In this document: positions 41,171-53,968 of the stretch, piece after piece
Numbering within the stretch: position 1 is the first letter of the stretch
How the letters are laid out: each line of letters opens with the position of its first letter
Source: Pholiota molesta
Lineage: Eukaryota; Basidiomycota; Agaricomycetes; Agaricales; Strophariaceae
Length of the DNA: 64,000 bases
NCBI GenBank assembly: GCA_014925825.1
Contig: JACGCK010000066.1
Span: forward strand, 1 to 64,000
Direction of reading: 5' to 3'
Notes under the pieces: model-generated
What the model saw: the letters and a program-made list of their open reading frames with translations, nothing else
Told to the model about the DNA's origin: nothing
The model's database searches: none
Program-made: the position numbers and the translations under genes

Positions 41171-43233
41171 TCAGATAGGAAATATTTCCGACGACCCCCC
41201 TCTCGCCTCCAAAATAGCATCACGCAGCCGCTGAATAGCCTTATCCACATCCTCCTCCGAGGCCTGACTGAACGACGCGCGTACATAGGGTGTTGGGCGG
41301 CCGTTGGGGAGGAAGGCCGTGCCAGGCAGCGCCAGGACGCCTTTCGCGAACGCCGTCGTCTCGATCACCGCCTTTGAATCGCCGCTGGCGGCATCTGCGC
41401 TCTTTCCGCTGCCTGTGAGGAGCTTGAACCTGCCAAATGCGGGGGTGAGTTGGTCAGCACCGAGTTTGGATGTTCACCCGCGCCCATCGCGCCGTGCGGA
41501 GAAAGCGGGAGGGATTTGGCGCACCAGAAAAACATGCCCGCCTCAGGCGTCTCCCATTCGGCGAGGCCAGAAAGATGTCTCTTCATGGCGCGCTCGAAGA
41601 TATCGCGCTTTTCCTGGTAAAACGCGGCGACATTATGTGTATGGGTCATAAATCCATCATGGCCCCACGACTCGAGCAATTTGAACACAATAGCTTGTGT
41701 GAGAGAAGAAGTCTGCAAGTTGGACGTGGCCGTCTATTGATATCAATAATGACATTCAGCCATCCAGGTCCCGGATATGTCCAGTTCGGGAAGCGATAAG
41801 ACGAATGGACCGAATGGTGACGGGGTATAAGAATTGATTTTATGTTGGTTAGCGGTCCATGAGAAAGGTTAGAAAAATGGAACGTACGTGTTGATCTATG
41901 GCATTCAGCAGTGGTTCGGGTCCTGAGGCGAAACCAATGCGTATGCCGGCAGAGAGAATTTGGAGAGACTATCAAATCGGAGTACGCGGCCGACCTCTGG
42001 CTCTTCTAGTTCCAAGGCGAAATAAGAAGGGTAACGAGGGGATTTTCCGTAGTACAAGTAGAAGTAGGGGTCATCTATCAATGATATGTGTGTCAAGGTT
42101 TAATGTATTGTGATTATTCAAAGACAATCACCTTCCAGGATGAGGAAATTGTGTTCGCGTGCCAACTGCAGCACTTCCTTGCGGCGGTGTAAAGTAGCTG
42201 TCATTCCTGTAGGGTTACATCCGTACTAATTGATTTTCAGCGTGCCGCACTGCACTGGATAAGTATTTTACTTACAGGGACTGTGTAAAGAACCTTGGGC
42301 TTGGGCTTTCCCTGGGGCCATTGTTCGAGGATGGTGCGTAGCGAAAATGACTGAATTCCTTCGGCATCCGTTTCAACTTCTATGTGACGGGAAAAAGGAT
42401 TTAGCAAAGATAGGAAAGCGGATAAAATGGGCACTGACCGATTTGATTACAGTGCAAACTGTGGAACATGGGAATGACACCGCTATAGAAGGGAATTTAG
42501 GTTCTAGATAGCAACATCATCACAAAAAAGGTTGGTAGAATGATGCATACGCATATACAGGTGACTCAACGAGCACCGAGTCTCCAGGATTGACCAAAGC
42601 GGCCACGGCCTACAAGCATAACAAACACGTGTCAGTGTTGAAAGTGCGACAATAGAGGAAAGACCTACCTTGAATATAAATCTTGAGACCCCGAACCAAT
42701 AGATACTCTCCATCCCTCGTCCTTTTGGCGCCCATGGTTGAGTTCCTGCAAACGGAAGATCCACTCAAGCAGATCCTTCAGGCCAGCTGTATCACCGTAC
42801 TGTAGTCCCTGCGCAAGGTCTGTTTCATTCAAATTGATCACCCGTTCTGCACCATCATTGTTAGGCGATCGTGCGTTGAAACTTAACGAAGTGAATGGGA
42901 ACGTGGACGCGTTTGGCTTTCCAGCCAGCAGTGAGATCACACCCGGTACCTTCTCCAAAGGGAACAAACCGCGAACTAGGGTTATTAACACCATGCCAGC
43001 CTCAAAATAAACGTGTGGACTCACTTGCGCTGGGTTTGCGCTCCTTCGCAGCGTCAGAGAGAAAGCTTGCATAGAATTCTTTCGGCAGTGCTTTGACCTG
43101 GAGTCGAATTAGCACACTAAGCATCGCATCCCGAAGTCATCTTGACTGACTGCATTTGTTTCGCGATTCTATTGATGATGGCTTGAGGTTGATGAAAATC
43201 AATGAATGATCGTGAATTTCTTACGTCTGCCAT
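41171..43233 (-). CDS. Class I/II (ARO8-like) aminotransferase with two apparent frameshifts
   Basis: PLP enzyme transferring amino groups between amino acids and 2-oxo acids; the N-terminal pattern resembles fungal aromatic / 2-aminoadipate aminotransferases. Minus-strand exons start at ATG 43233. Order: SDAAKERKPSA, GLFPLEKVPGVISLLAGKPN, the substrate region GDTAGLKDLLEWI, VNPGDSVLVESPVY, EDDPYFYLYYG, the PLP-lysine motif FDSLSK near 41970, and then a family-typical C-terminus from YVRASFSQASEEDVDKAI to a stop at 41171. An intron splits MFFW from FKLLTG near 41420-41515. One base is missing just after the PLP lysine (41957-41961) and another at 42669-42682 before the AVAALVNPGD exon. With both corrected, the whole protein reads as a normal aminotransferase. 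Confidence 0.82.
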
Positions 43234-44528
43234 ATTGTGAAGGGAGATCTGGATTCTGGTGATCTGTTTCTGATTGAAAATAGTTGTCGACGGCTGGCCA
43301 CTTGTCCTGCAGTATATTTTTGAGATGAGGAGTTTATGAAAGCTTGACTCACTTGCCTGAGATATCGAGATATAGTTGGAGATAGGTGACTCGATAGTCG
43401 ACGATGCGTGCTCGCTAAATATTGTTTCAGGCCCCAGGACTCAGGAACATCGGCATTGGTCGGCAATTGGCCCGATCCTCGTTTGGGTGCCGGACAATGG
43501 TTTGGTCCGTTTCTAACCACCGACTTACTGACTGCAATGCTATGGAAGAGTCGAGTTGAAGTCGAAAGAGAATATCATCGCAGTTTTGGTAGAACCGAGC
43601 TACCTCGTCTAGTTTTATCTCCCACTTTTATTCTGTAAGCACCTGAGTATCGCGGACAAAATCGCGGATCATGATTACAGAGATGAGCCCCGAGTGCTGA
43701 GCGCTCACCGGCCTCACCGTTGCTGCTCAAGATATGTGCGCCCGGCCTAGTCACCGCTATTTTTTACCAAAGAAAATTCAGGGTCCAAAAGAAACTCTGT
43801 TTTCTTACCCCTTTAAAATGGTAAAAGCCAGGTAAAAACGCTCCTTTTGGTTGTAACTTGTCGGATCAAAACCTTCTGGGTGAATCCCAATTTCATGATC
43901 AAATATTTTAGAAATAAGCTTGTTACACAAATTAGTATAGGCCAATTTTGTCAGTTCCATCGTGTCCAAAAGCACTTTTCTAGACCAAATTTTGGGCATC
44001 CTGAAGAAGTAAAATTTCAAAAACATTTGCCGGTCAATTTGGCCACTGACCGGCGCACCATAGCTAAGGGTATATGAACGTCTTTCTCTGGTCTTTCTGC
44101 TCGGTGACAATCTAATATCGAGTGTAAACGAGCAAGGACCAAGCAAGAACTGCAGATTAAGTACCCTCTTGGAAAATTTTGATCTTAATTTTTAGTATCC
44201 TTCGCCGTTACATTCAAAGCCTGTCAATTACGCTCATAAAAATTTGACAGTGTACTGGCTTCGCCACTTTTTTCTGCCAACGGCGCTGCAGCGACGTTTG
44301 TTTTTTCGACAATCGCTCAGATATTCGTAGCTTCAATACCTGCCAGTGCAGAGACGGGCCGCGCGGCCCGTTCTCGAGCCGGTTAATTTCGTCATGAATT
44401 CCATCGCGAGGAGAAGTAACCAAAGTCGACCATCAGTCAACGAAAAGCAGGGCAATATTCCCAATGTATATATCTGTGAGTTGAGAAATCTGAGATGTTT
44501 ATATAGAAGATGACGACCTTACGGGATA
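43234..44528. other. Spacer between aminotransferase and galactokinase
   Basis: A minus-strand frame at 43805-44146 (113 codons) has protein-like composition but no domain or clear start, so it is not called. No tRNA or inverted repeat of any length was found. Confidence 0.45.
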
Positions 44529-44549
44529 GGATAGTACGAGGTACTATCC
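44529..44549. promoter_or_regulatory. Perfect 9-bp inverted repeat upstream of galactokinase
   Basis: GGATAGTAC, spacer GAG, GTACTATCC. It ends 56 bases before the galactokinase ATG, a plausible site for a dimeric regulator or a stem in the 5' UTR. No known factor is assigned. Confidence 0.4.
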
Positions 44550-44605
44550 AACATGATCACATGAGATTCACCTCGACTTGAAACGGAAGATATTCGTGCC
44601 AGTGT

Positions 44606-46777
44606 ATGACCACCACTTCTTTATCATCTATCATGATCGCTGAACAGTCCATCCCCGTCTATCGTACATTGGCCGATGTGTTTGGGAGTGTTGAAGCATC
44701 GTTACCGCACGCAAAGAGATGGAATGAGTTGGCTGAGCAGTTCGAGTTACGATTCGGGAGGAAGCCTACGTATATCGCACGAGCTCCAGGACGCGTAAAG
44801 TGCGATCTCATCTATTTTCTGTGGCATATATGCGCTAATCTGACGTTGCATCACAGCTTGATTGGTATGTCATAACTTTCATCTTGCCCGATTTCATTGA
44901 TGGAGTATTCCTCAGGCGAGCATATTGATTACGCGTTATTTGGAGTTTTACCAGCAGCAATCGAAAGAGATATCCTCATTGCTTGCGGGGCGCGCAATAT
45001 GCCCCCAGTTTCACATCGCCAAGAAGTTTATGACGCGCCTGGAGGTGTCGTGGCGGACAACCTGCATCCTAAATATGCCCGACAAATATTTGCCCCCGCT
45101 CTGAAAGAACCCCAACCAGTGAGCGATCAAGACGCACATGTCGAAAGCTGGCATCTGGATATCAACGTGAAAGAGCTTCGATGGGAAAGTTATGTCAAAG
45201 CAGGGTACTATGTGAGTACTCATCATGAAACCTAGCTCGACATCCTGACCGACTCGGACATGGACAGGGTGTTTTGAATCATCATTTTTCTGGTGGTGAA
45301 GATGCACCCACCCCTGTCGATCTTTTGGTTACAGGTTCTGTTCCGGCTGGCTCTGGACTATCGTCTAGTGCTGCAATGGTTGTGGCCAGTACCCTGGCAT
45401 TCTTAGCTGTCAACGGAAAGGTGGGCTTCTCTTCACTTTGAAATATCGTTTCTTATAACGCGATCCCAACTACAGTTAGCAGATAACACCGGCCACAGTA
45501 GTCTCAACAAAGGAGGATTGGTACAATTATCTATGAAAAACGAGAAGCGAGTTGGTATGTTAATCGTCTTGAAATTACAAAAAAAGAATCTCTAATCACC
45601 TTTCATCCTAGGCGTCAATAGCGGGGGGTAAGATAACATCACAAAAATGATATTGACTAACTAATCTCTTCGCATTTAAGCATGGATCAAGCCGCCTCAG
45701 TCATGTCTGATCCCTCCTCGGCTTTATACATAACTTTCTATCCCTCTCTGACCGCTTCTGCTGTACCTCTGCCCGCCCATGCGGTCTTCGTATGCGCCAA
45801 CTCTCTTGTCGTCGCTGATAAAGTGCTGTCTGCAAAACGTGGATATAATTTGCGCGTGGTGGAAACGCTTGTTGGAGCGTATATCCTGGCAAAAGCTGTA
45901 GGTCTCCAAATTGGCGAAAAGGACAAGATCACCTATAGGGAAGTTGTTGGCCGGTTTTCCGGCGAGACGCCTGGAGAAGACATGGGCTCTGACGCTCTTG
46001 AAAAGGCTATTACGGAGCTGGAACCAAGACTGGATGTCCTGAAACCAGCAAATTTGGAAAATGGCCAACTTGGGGTAACGATGGATGAAATGATTAAGAT
46101 GACCGGTTTGTCACAAGAGACCTTCCATGAAGTATACCTTTCGTGGGTCGACAGTGAGTCAGATGGTCTGTTTACGCCGCTACCGTCTGATATGACCGTC
46201 CACTTTATTGCCAGTCGAAGCCACCTATTTCCAATTATACAAGCGTGCAAAGCATGTCCTAACCGAGGCACGGCGTGTGCTTCAATTTAGGCGTACTTGT
46301 CTAGAGACCTCTGGACCGTCTGATGGAAACGACACTGCGTTGATCGAGAGATTGGGCAGTCTCATGAATGATTCGCAATCGAGCTGCTCCGAGTTATTCG
46401 AGTGTTCCTGTCCAGAATTGGATGAGCTGACCCATATCGCCAGAGAGGCGGGTGCGTATGGTAGCAGGCTCACAGGTAAACGCTCTTTACGCCTATCCTG
46501 TTTATAATACTGACGGCCACTCTTAAATCGCAGGTGCAGGGTGGGGTGGCTGCACAGTGTCACTTGTAGCTGAGGGAAAAGTCGACGAATTCATTCAGAA
46601 GGTGAAAACGAGTTATCTACCCTACAAGGACTTGGAAGGAACTGCCTTGAGCGAGGTTATTTTCGCAACAAAGCCTGGGAGTGGTGCCTGTGGTCAGTCC
46701 GAATCTAATCTCCTATGTGTAAGGTATGATTTCAGATATGCTAATTATTTTTTCTAGTCTATAAATTGGACGCGTAA
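44606..46777 (+). CDS. GAL1: Galactokinase
   Basis: Phosphorylates galactose at C1 with ATP, first step of the Leloir pathway, in the cytosol. Ten exons: 44606-44799, 44857-44864, 44916-45211, 45268-45420, 45476-45554, 45612-45627, 45681-46153, 46215-46475, 46534-46692, 46758-46777, total 552 residues. All splice phases agree and no stop or frameshift is found. The signature GRVNLIGEHIDY is built across three exons; its middle is an 8-nt exon. The GHMP ATP-binding motif is PAGSGLSSSAAM. VNSGGMDQAASVM is again split by a 16-nt exon, and GAGWGGC lies near the C-terminus. Start is 44606, with an in-frame ATG at 44633. No other GAL genes are nearby. Confidence 0.95.
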
Positions 46778-48272
46778 ATTGTTATCTCAAAGTGGCGGCA
46801 AGGCCAGGCAAAGGCGAACACTCAGATACCGTAGCGCAGCGTAGCACTATCGGACTTCTGTCGGTGATAACATTGCAAAAGCCGGATATTCTTCGTCCCC
46901 GTCGATGTTGCGTGCGAAGATCTTGCGTGGGCAAATGCACTTAGAAGACTGAAAGATAAAGATACACACGAGATACAAATGCGTTTTCCTTTTTTGACAT
47001 TTTACCTGCTAAAAGGACCTGCGCTCATCTCCCGCGAACCTTCCAATGTTATTTTCCATCAGACATCTTCACTCCCTTCTTGACTATCATCACCCACGCA
47101 CCACTACTTATCTCTACTCATGCCTCATAAAAATAATAAAAATAAATACCGACAATCTTTCGGGTGGACGGCTTTGTCATATGTCGCGAACACTCTCGAA
47201 AATCCATGGACTTGACCCTAACGGAGCAAGCTGTCGCCCCACTGCCGACATTGCCATGTATGATTATTATTGGGTGCATTGTTCTTTTCTTCTATGGGGC
47301 CCCATGGGACGTGAATATTCGCATGATAGATATATGACAGGGTGACTGGGGGATGGCTGGGTACAGATCGTCAAAATAAGGAAACAAGCGCCCAAGGCAA
47401 AGGCGATGTCGTTGTATGTCCATTCTCTACCATCAGATTTTCGTGTACTTCATAAACTGGATACTTCTATTATGTAGTACCTAATGAAGTAATCTCTGGT
47501 CTAGAGCATAATATTATTCAGAGACGTTACCATCGTCCTAGTTTACGGCATTGCCTGCGTGTTTAGACTGATGATTGACTTATACGGATGGGAGTCGGAA
47601 AAACATATAGGTGGTACAGAAATTGCTCGAACATTCGATGTGAATGTTGGGAGCTGTCGTCTGCTGTCGTTCACATATTCAAAGTGATTAACAGACTCGT
47701 AACTCGCTTCTGCTGGTTCAAAACGAACACGCCAAGGTTTTCTTTTTGTCGTTGAATGCCATGATAGAGTTCAAAGGTAAAGGTATGCGTGTTTACAAAA
47801 AATGGCAAATGCAGAAGGAAGGAGGACATGATATGCACGAAGACAGAAACGAGATAAACACAAGAGCAACAGGAGACGACGAGACAGGCTATATATTTAC
47901 ATACGCAAAAAAACCAACGCAAGCAGGAGATCAAAACAGAACGGAAAGAGGAAAGGAAACAACAGACAAGGACGTAGTATACATACAGAAAAATCATGCG
48001 GACGGTAGGTGATAGTACAGAAACAATGCTAGAAACAAAAAAAAATGCCCCAGGTGGCCTAATTATATGCCCTAGAAATTCGAATGGTGGGTTTCGTTGT
48101 CTGGTATGGAGGTTTTTACTTGGTGTCTCCAGAATTTTGTGCCGTCTGGTGTATGAACAATTTGCTTAGCTTGACAGGGAAACAATGTTGAGTGATATGA
48201 GATGGTAGTGCTGGATGGAATGATGGAATATTTTCGATGACGGTTTGATCGTGATCCAAGTCGCCCACAGTC
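46778..48272. other. Spacer with no recognised gene
   Basis: Convergent 3' flanks of galactokinase and the phosphatase gene. AT-rich, only short frames; no RNA gene or repeat recognised. Confidence 0.5.
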
Positions 48273-51200
48273 TCAGTGAAGATACTTCTCGTTGAGGGCA
48301 TGCACTTCTTTCGACAGATATGGCCACGTCAGCGTTCTGGAGAGCTCCTTCTTTAGCTTGCGCTCGTCTCCCTTGGCACGTTCTTTGGCGAGCTTGATTT
48401 CCCATCCACAGAGATTATACAGCAGCCGCATATTAGGCTGAATCAGCACCGAGAGCCTCCTTGAGCGAACTATAAGGTATGCATCGACCAGGGGCAGGTC
48501 GAGATGCTTCATAACATAGGCAATCTATAATGAAAGTCAGTCAATCACGTCCGCTGAAAACAATCACAACAAAAAACAGGGCGAAGAGAAAGACATACGG
48601 TGACAGTGGCACTCCTCGACACCCCAACCCGGCAATGTACGAGCACCTGCCCGCCCTCCTGTCTCGCCTTATCGATCCAGTCGCAGATCGGCTCGAGCTG
48701 CGGCTCGAGGGTATCGATCCCGTCGTCGCAGACGCCCTTAATGTCCAACACCTTGATGCGCCCCTCCCGCTCCTCGATCCACAAAGAGCCTTGTCCACCG
48801 GGCCCCTTGCCGGGCACGAAATGGGCGCCCGGGCCAGGGCGGTGGCACGATGCCGCCGTTGCCCCGCCCATATGATGCGGTGGCGGAATGAGCGCACATT
48901 CACCGACAGAGACGACGTGTGTGATACCGAGGGCGTGCAGCATGTACACATTCGATGCATGGTTCCTGTACGACAAACGGATGTAAGCCCCGGATCGCTG
49001 AAATAACATAGAAATACGAACAAGTTTCCAAGATAAAGGAACGGGAGAACTCTGCTCGGAAAACTCCCATCGAACCTAGGATCATTGAACCATGACTGGT
49101 GATCACCGCCGAACAAACTCGGGAGCCACGGGCTAGTGCTTGCCCTCGGACGCCCTTTTATTACGCTGCTCGTCTGCTGAGTTGGCGGCGGCAAAGCATG
49201 CTGGACCTGAGTGGACGTCGTGAACGCCGGACGATGCGGCGGGCTCTGCGCCGGAAGACTCCCAAATTCGAACTGTGTCTGCCCAGCATACTGCGGACTG
49301 GACATGACGGAGATATTCTGCGCCTCCACGACAGGCGGCGGGCTGGGTATCGCTATCTGCAAATGTGGCTGTGGCTGTGGACCAGATGAGGGGGAATATG
49401 GCGACGACGACATGATCTGCGGCGCATGCGCAAACGAGACCGACTTGGCCGCTGGGCGGCCCATAAACGCGGACGAGTTTCCCTTGTCTGGTATCGGACG
49501 CGAAGGCGCCGTCGAACTCGAAGACGCCGCAGCCGCCGAACTTCCAGACCCCGTCCAATAGCTGCCCCGCGTCGGCACCGGCGTCGGCGCTGTCCGCTTC
49601 CCATTCGCATTGATCGTAGGCGTGCTCAATGACGACAGATAAGCGCCCGCCGCCACACGCTCCCGCTCTCTCTCCCGCTCTCTCTCCTTCTCCTTCTCCC
49701 GCTCCCGCTCCTCCTTCAGTCTCCCCTCCACCCTCCGCAGGATACCCAAATCGCCCTGGTATACAAAAAAGCTCCGCCGCTTCTCGACCTGCAGCTCCAG
49801 ATACGCCTCGGGAAGCATGAGGCCCTTAATCGCCATCAGGAGGCAGAGCGCCGGCACCGACGACTCCGTATACCCGTCCGATGAGTACAGCAGGATCTTC
49901 AGCGGCCGCGTGCGCGCCTGCACAGGCGTCGGCGGGTGCGCGAGATGCGGCTGCGAGGACGGCGACGTCATCGAGCGCAAGCGCGGCGGGTGCGCCGGCA
50001 GCGGGCCCGCAGGCGGCGGCGGAGGCGACGACGACGCGCTCGGCTCCTTCGCCGAAACGCCCGGGAACGGCGGGAACGTGGGCATCAGCGCAGTGACCGA
50101 CGACCAGCGCCTCGACCCGCCCCCGCTGCTCGCGCCCGCCGCGTTCTTCATCGGGTCCACCGTGCCAATCGCCTGCAGGTTCTTCAGCTCAGGCGGCGTC
50201 GGCGCGCGCCCGGTCGCGTCCACGAGGGGGCCGGTCTTCGCAGGCGGCGGCGGCAGCGGCACGGGAATGGGCCGCACCCACTTCTCCAGGAACCGCACGA
50301 CAGGCATCAGCGCGACCATCGTCGCCTGCGTATTCGACGGCGAGCTCGGGAACGGCAGATGGATCACCGCGTTCGCGTGCGGCGGTGGGCGCGGGGGGCC
50401 CGGCGCAGCGCAGCGCTGCGCCGTGCGCCTGCGGTCCCGGGCGCGGTCCGCGGCCTCGCCATCATCCGACTCCTCCGTGTCCAGCGCACTCCCACCACGG
50501 CCCTTCGCCGCCGCCGCGCTCGCCTCCTCCTCGTGCCGCCGCGCCTTCCGCTCCTCCCGCGCGAACCACGCCCGCTCCCAGCGCTCGCGCCACATCACAT
50601 CCAGCATCGCCAAGTGCTCCTCCGCCGCGCGGAGATGCGCCGTCGACGGGAATGGCGCCAGATCATGGCACTCGACGCAGATATCGTACCCAAAGCCCAG
50701 CGCGGGGTCATTCGTCGCCGCATAATTAAACGGGTCGTCTTCATGCGGCCGCGCCCGCTCGCCGTCCTGCACCTCGCCCTCATCCTCCTCATCGCCCTCG
50801 TCGACCGCGCCATCGAAGTAGTCCGCCTCGTACTCCTCCAGCAGCCCGTTCACACCGCGCAGGTGCCGCGTCAGCGCCGCCCAGTCCCAGCGCGCCGCCT
50901 CGTCCGCCGCGGGCCCCAGGGTCGCCGCGTGGCGGAACTGGCTCGGGACCTCAGGCGCAAGGGGCACGTCGCCCGAGTTGCCCAGGTACACTTGTCCCAC
51001 GCGCGGATCCCAGGTCGGGGTGGCGTCGCTCTGCACTTCCAACGACTTGGCGCCACTATGACTCGGCTTGATCGTGGAGGAGGAGCTGGTGCGTGCGGTG
51101 GATCCCGCCAATACTGGACGCAGAGGGCCTACCGGCACAGGCGACGGCTCGGGGTGCAGACTGATGATCTCCGACGCCTTGGTTAAATCGCGCATCTCCT

Positions 51201-53968
51201 CGCGCTCGCGAAGCGCAAAGTCCACCGTGTTCGGGATAGGATCGACGCCATCCTCCTCCTCGTCCTCCCTTTCCTTCTTTTCCTCTCCCGCCTTTCCTCT
51301 CGGCGCCTCGCCGTCCACATCCATACTTTCTTCCGCATCCTCATCCATGTCCACATCCATAGCCGACTCCCTATCCTCCGCCTTCCGCCTATTCTCCTCC
51401 CTCTCGCGCCGCCCGAGCTCCAGCAAATGCCCGTCCGGCCCATCCGTATGCGCCCCGCCCTCCATCAGCGGCTCCGTCTGCCTCGCACCCTGCGCCCCAA
51501 CACCAGGCGCACCCCCAACAGGGCCCGCAGCAGGGAGCAAACCCCCGGGCACACCCGCGCCGCAGGAGCGCATCATCAGATGCGGCACCGTCGCACGCAG
51601 CTTCGCCTCCGTCGCATCCAGCACAAACACATTGTACTGCAGAAATTCGGAGTCGCCCGCACCGTCGTCGTCGCCCTCCTGGCCTGGTGTTGGTGACTTG
51701 GCGTTGGGGACGGGAGAGCTGGCCTCGGCGGCGGCGGCGGCGGCGGCGGCAAGGGCGTCGTCGTAGAGGATGGCGCTGGTGTCCGCGACGAGACCCGCTG
51801 CGCGCATGCGCTCGAGGCGCTTGGCGTGGATAGCAGCGCGGAAGCGGCGCGCGAGGGCGATGGCGGCGGGCGTCGCTCCATAGGGCGAGTAGACGACGAT
51901 GTCAGAGAGAGTAGCGTATATTGGCTATGGATAGATCAGAAAGGCGGTCAGCGGAAGTCTTGAAAGACGGAAATATGCGAAAGCGAAAGACATCAGGCAA
52001 AAAGGGCGCAAACGAGAGGTCACAAGAGGATAGAGAAGTGGAAAGTGTATCCAAAACGGCGACCAAAGAACCGTGATCGTCAACGAGGGTGATTTAGACA
52101 TTTTTCTGTGTCACCGAAGGCTGACGACCTTTGCTTCTATTTTGCGGATTTATAGTTCTGGCGAGAGCCAAAGACCAGCGAAACGCACTTCCCCACTTGC
52201 GTATCTGAATACATAGGCCCCATTTCTGGTGGGCTACCAGAAAATCTGGAACGTGGACGGAAGCAGTAACAAGAGAGGAAAACCAGGAAGCCATAACAAC
52301 GCAGCAAAAGAGAAAGTATATGCGCTCTTCCTCCATCTGCTTCTGCTGATGTAGAGATGACCTGCGACAACCACAAACGTTTTGTGCATGTCACCCGAAT
52401 GCATATAGGCGGAACATGCCAATCACAAAAGAGAAACACAGAGGAGTAGAGGTTTGTGAATGCATGAATATATGCATGCTTCCTGCGCTTCGATCAATGC
52501 AAAGAGAGACAGTGTCCGCACATACGAATATGCACCCAACATGAACGGCACCCATAACAGCAAGGAGGGTATAAGCCAACAGAACGAAACTCACCACTTG
52601 AATGCCAAAATTCCTCAACGATATCCCATCCGGCACACGCGCAGGGACGAACTCCCAATCCTCATCCTTCCGCCCCTCCTTCTTCCCTCCACCCCCACCC
52701 ATCGAAGCTGTCCGCTTCCTTCTCAGCAGCTCCTTCGGGCGGAACGTCGAGCATAGGAGGGGTGGCGCATTGGGATCCGTGGGGTGCTTGAGCACGAGTC
52801 GCGGCGGGTCCTGGTCGGCCTGGGGTTGGTCTAGAGGCGGCTTGTTAGGGGCATCCGCATCCGCATCCGCAGGCCCCGTCCCCGGCTCTTCCGCGCTGGA
52901 AGGCGGCGTATCCACCGCCAGCGACACGCCCGAGCCGCTGCCGCTGGAGGTGGACGGCGGCTGGTCGACGGCGAGGGACGAGCTCGACGCGGAGCTCGAC
53001 GTCGACGGGATACTCGACGCCTCATCCGCGGCGGCGGCGGCAGTCCTGCGCGCCACAGGGTGCATGTGCACGCCGTCGTAGCTGCTCGCGTCTTTGTCCG
53101 CCGCGGCGTCGGGCACGAAGCCCTTCTTGCTGATCCCACCCGCCACGAGGCCCATGTCCTCGGGGAGCGTGATGCCCAGCCCGAGGTCGCTCAAGGCGGA
53201 CGGCGACGGCGGGTGCGCGTAGGTGTCCGCGGAGGCGATGGCGATGTTGTCGGGGTGCGGCGGGGGCAGCGGCGTCTGGAGCAGGTGCAGCGGGGGCGAG
53301 GCCGGGGACGCAGGGGACGGCGAGGCGGAGGGCGGCGGCGACGGCGGTTCGGGCGGGCCCACGAGCATCATCATGTCCTGCTCGTCCTCGTCAAGGGCGA
53401 GGTCGTCCTGGAAGCTCTCCGCATCGCTGGTGCTGTCGTCCTCGAGCTCGTCCTCCTCCGAGTCGGAGGAAGGCACGTGACCGCCGTCGCCACTGTCCTC
53501 CTGCGGCCGGCGCCTGAGGACGCGCAGGGTGACGGCGTCGCCCGCTTGCTCGAGGTCCTCCTCGCACACGACCCAGACGAGCCCGCGGTACCTGGGCACG
53601 CGGGGGACGATGCGCTTGGGGTGGGCATGGTAGTGGTGCGGGTGGGGGTGGGGGGCGCGTGTGGAGCCCGCCGCGCCCGTGCCAGAGGCGGCGGCGAAGG
53701 CGGAGGACGCAAAGAAGGTGTTCTGGGCGTGGTTGTCGCCCTCGAGGCCGTGAAGGAAGGGGAAGAGGACGTGGTCGGGGGGGTGGGCAAGGGTGTGCTG
53801 GAGGTGGAGGGCGGCGAAGGCGGGTGCGTCGAGGGCGCGGACGGGGCGCGGGGGAGGTGCGAGGACGGGGAGGGCGGCGAGGGCGGCGGGGTCGTGCTGG
53901 AGGCCGTGGTGCATGGGGGGCTGAGAGAGGGGCAACCCGTCCCAAAACTGAAACCATCTTATCAGCAT
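48273..53968 (-). CDS. PPS1: PPS1-type dual-specificity protein phosphatase
   Basis: Dual-specificity phosphatase; yeast Pps1 acts in the S-phase checkpoint. Four exons on the minus strand: 52595-53968, 49022-51924, 48599-48965, 48273-52 bases short of the next, i.e. 48273-48524, giving about 1,631 residues with all phases consistent. The N-terminal part has HGLEGDNHAQN and VPRYRGLVWVVCEEDL, with long acidic and Ser/Pro-rich linkers. The middle has TLSDIVVYSPYG, poly-Ala (51727-51750), VYLGNSGDV, CVECHDLAPFP, then KILLYSSDGYTESSVPALCLLMA and an Arg/Glu repeat (49672-49730). The catalytic end has LPFLYLGNLNHASN, Asp in VLDIKGVCDDG, and the CX5R loop HCRVGVSRSAT. Intron 1 is 670 nt, ten times the local norm. 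The start at 53968 is the first ATG in frame; an upstream exon is possible. Confidence 0.85.

Noticed and set aside
43805..44146. 113-codon minus-strand frame
   Set aside because: Protein-like in part but no recognised family and no supporting start or neighbour exons.
49936..51186. 416-codon arginine-rich plus-strand frame, and 49817-50725
   Set aside because: Antisense shadows of the phosphatase gene, with GC-driven Arg composition.
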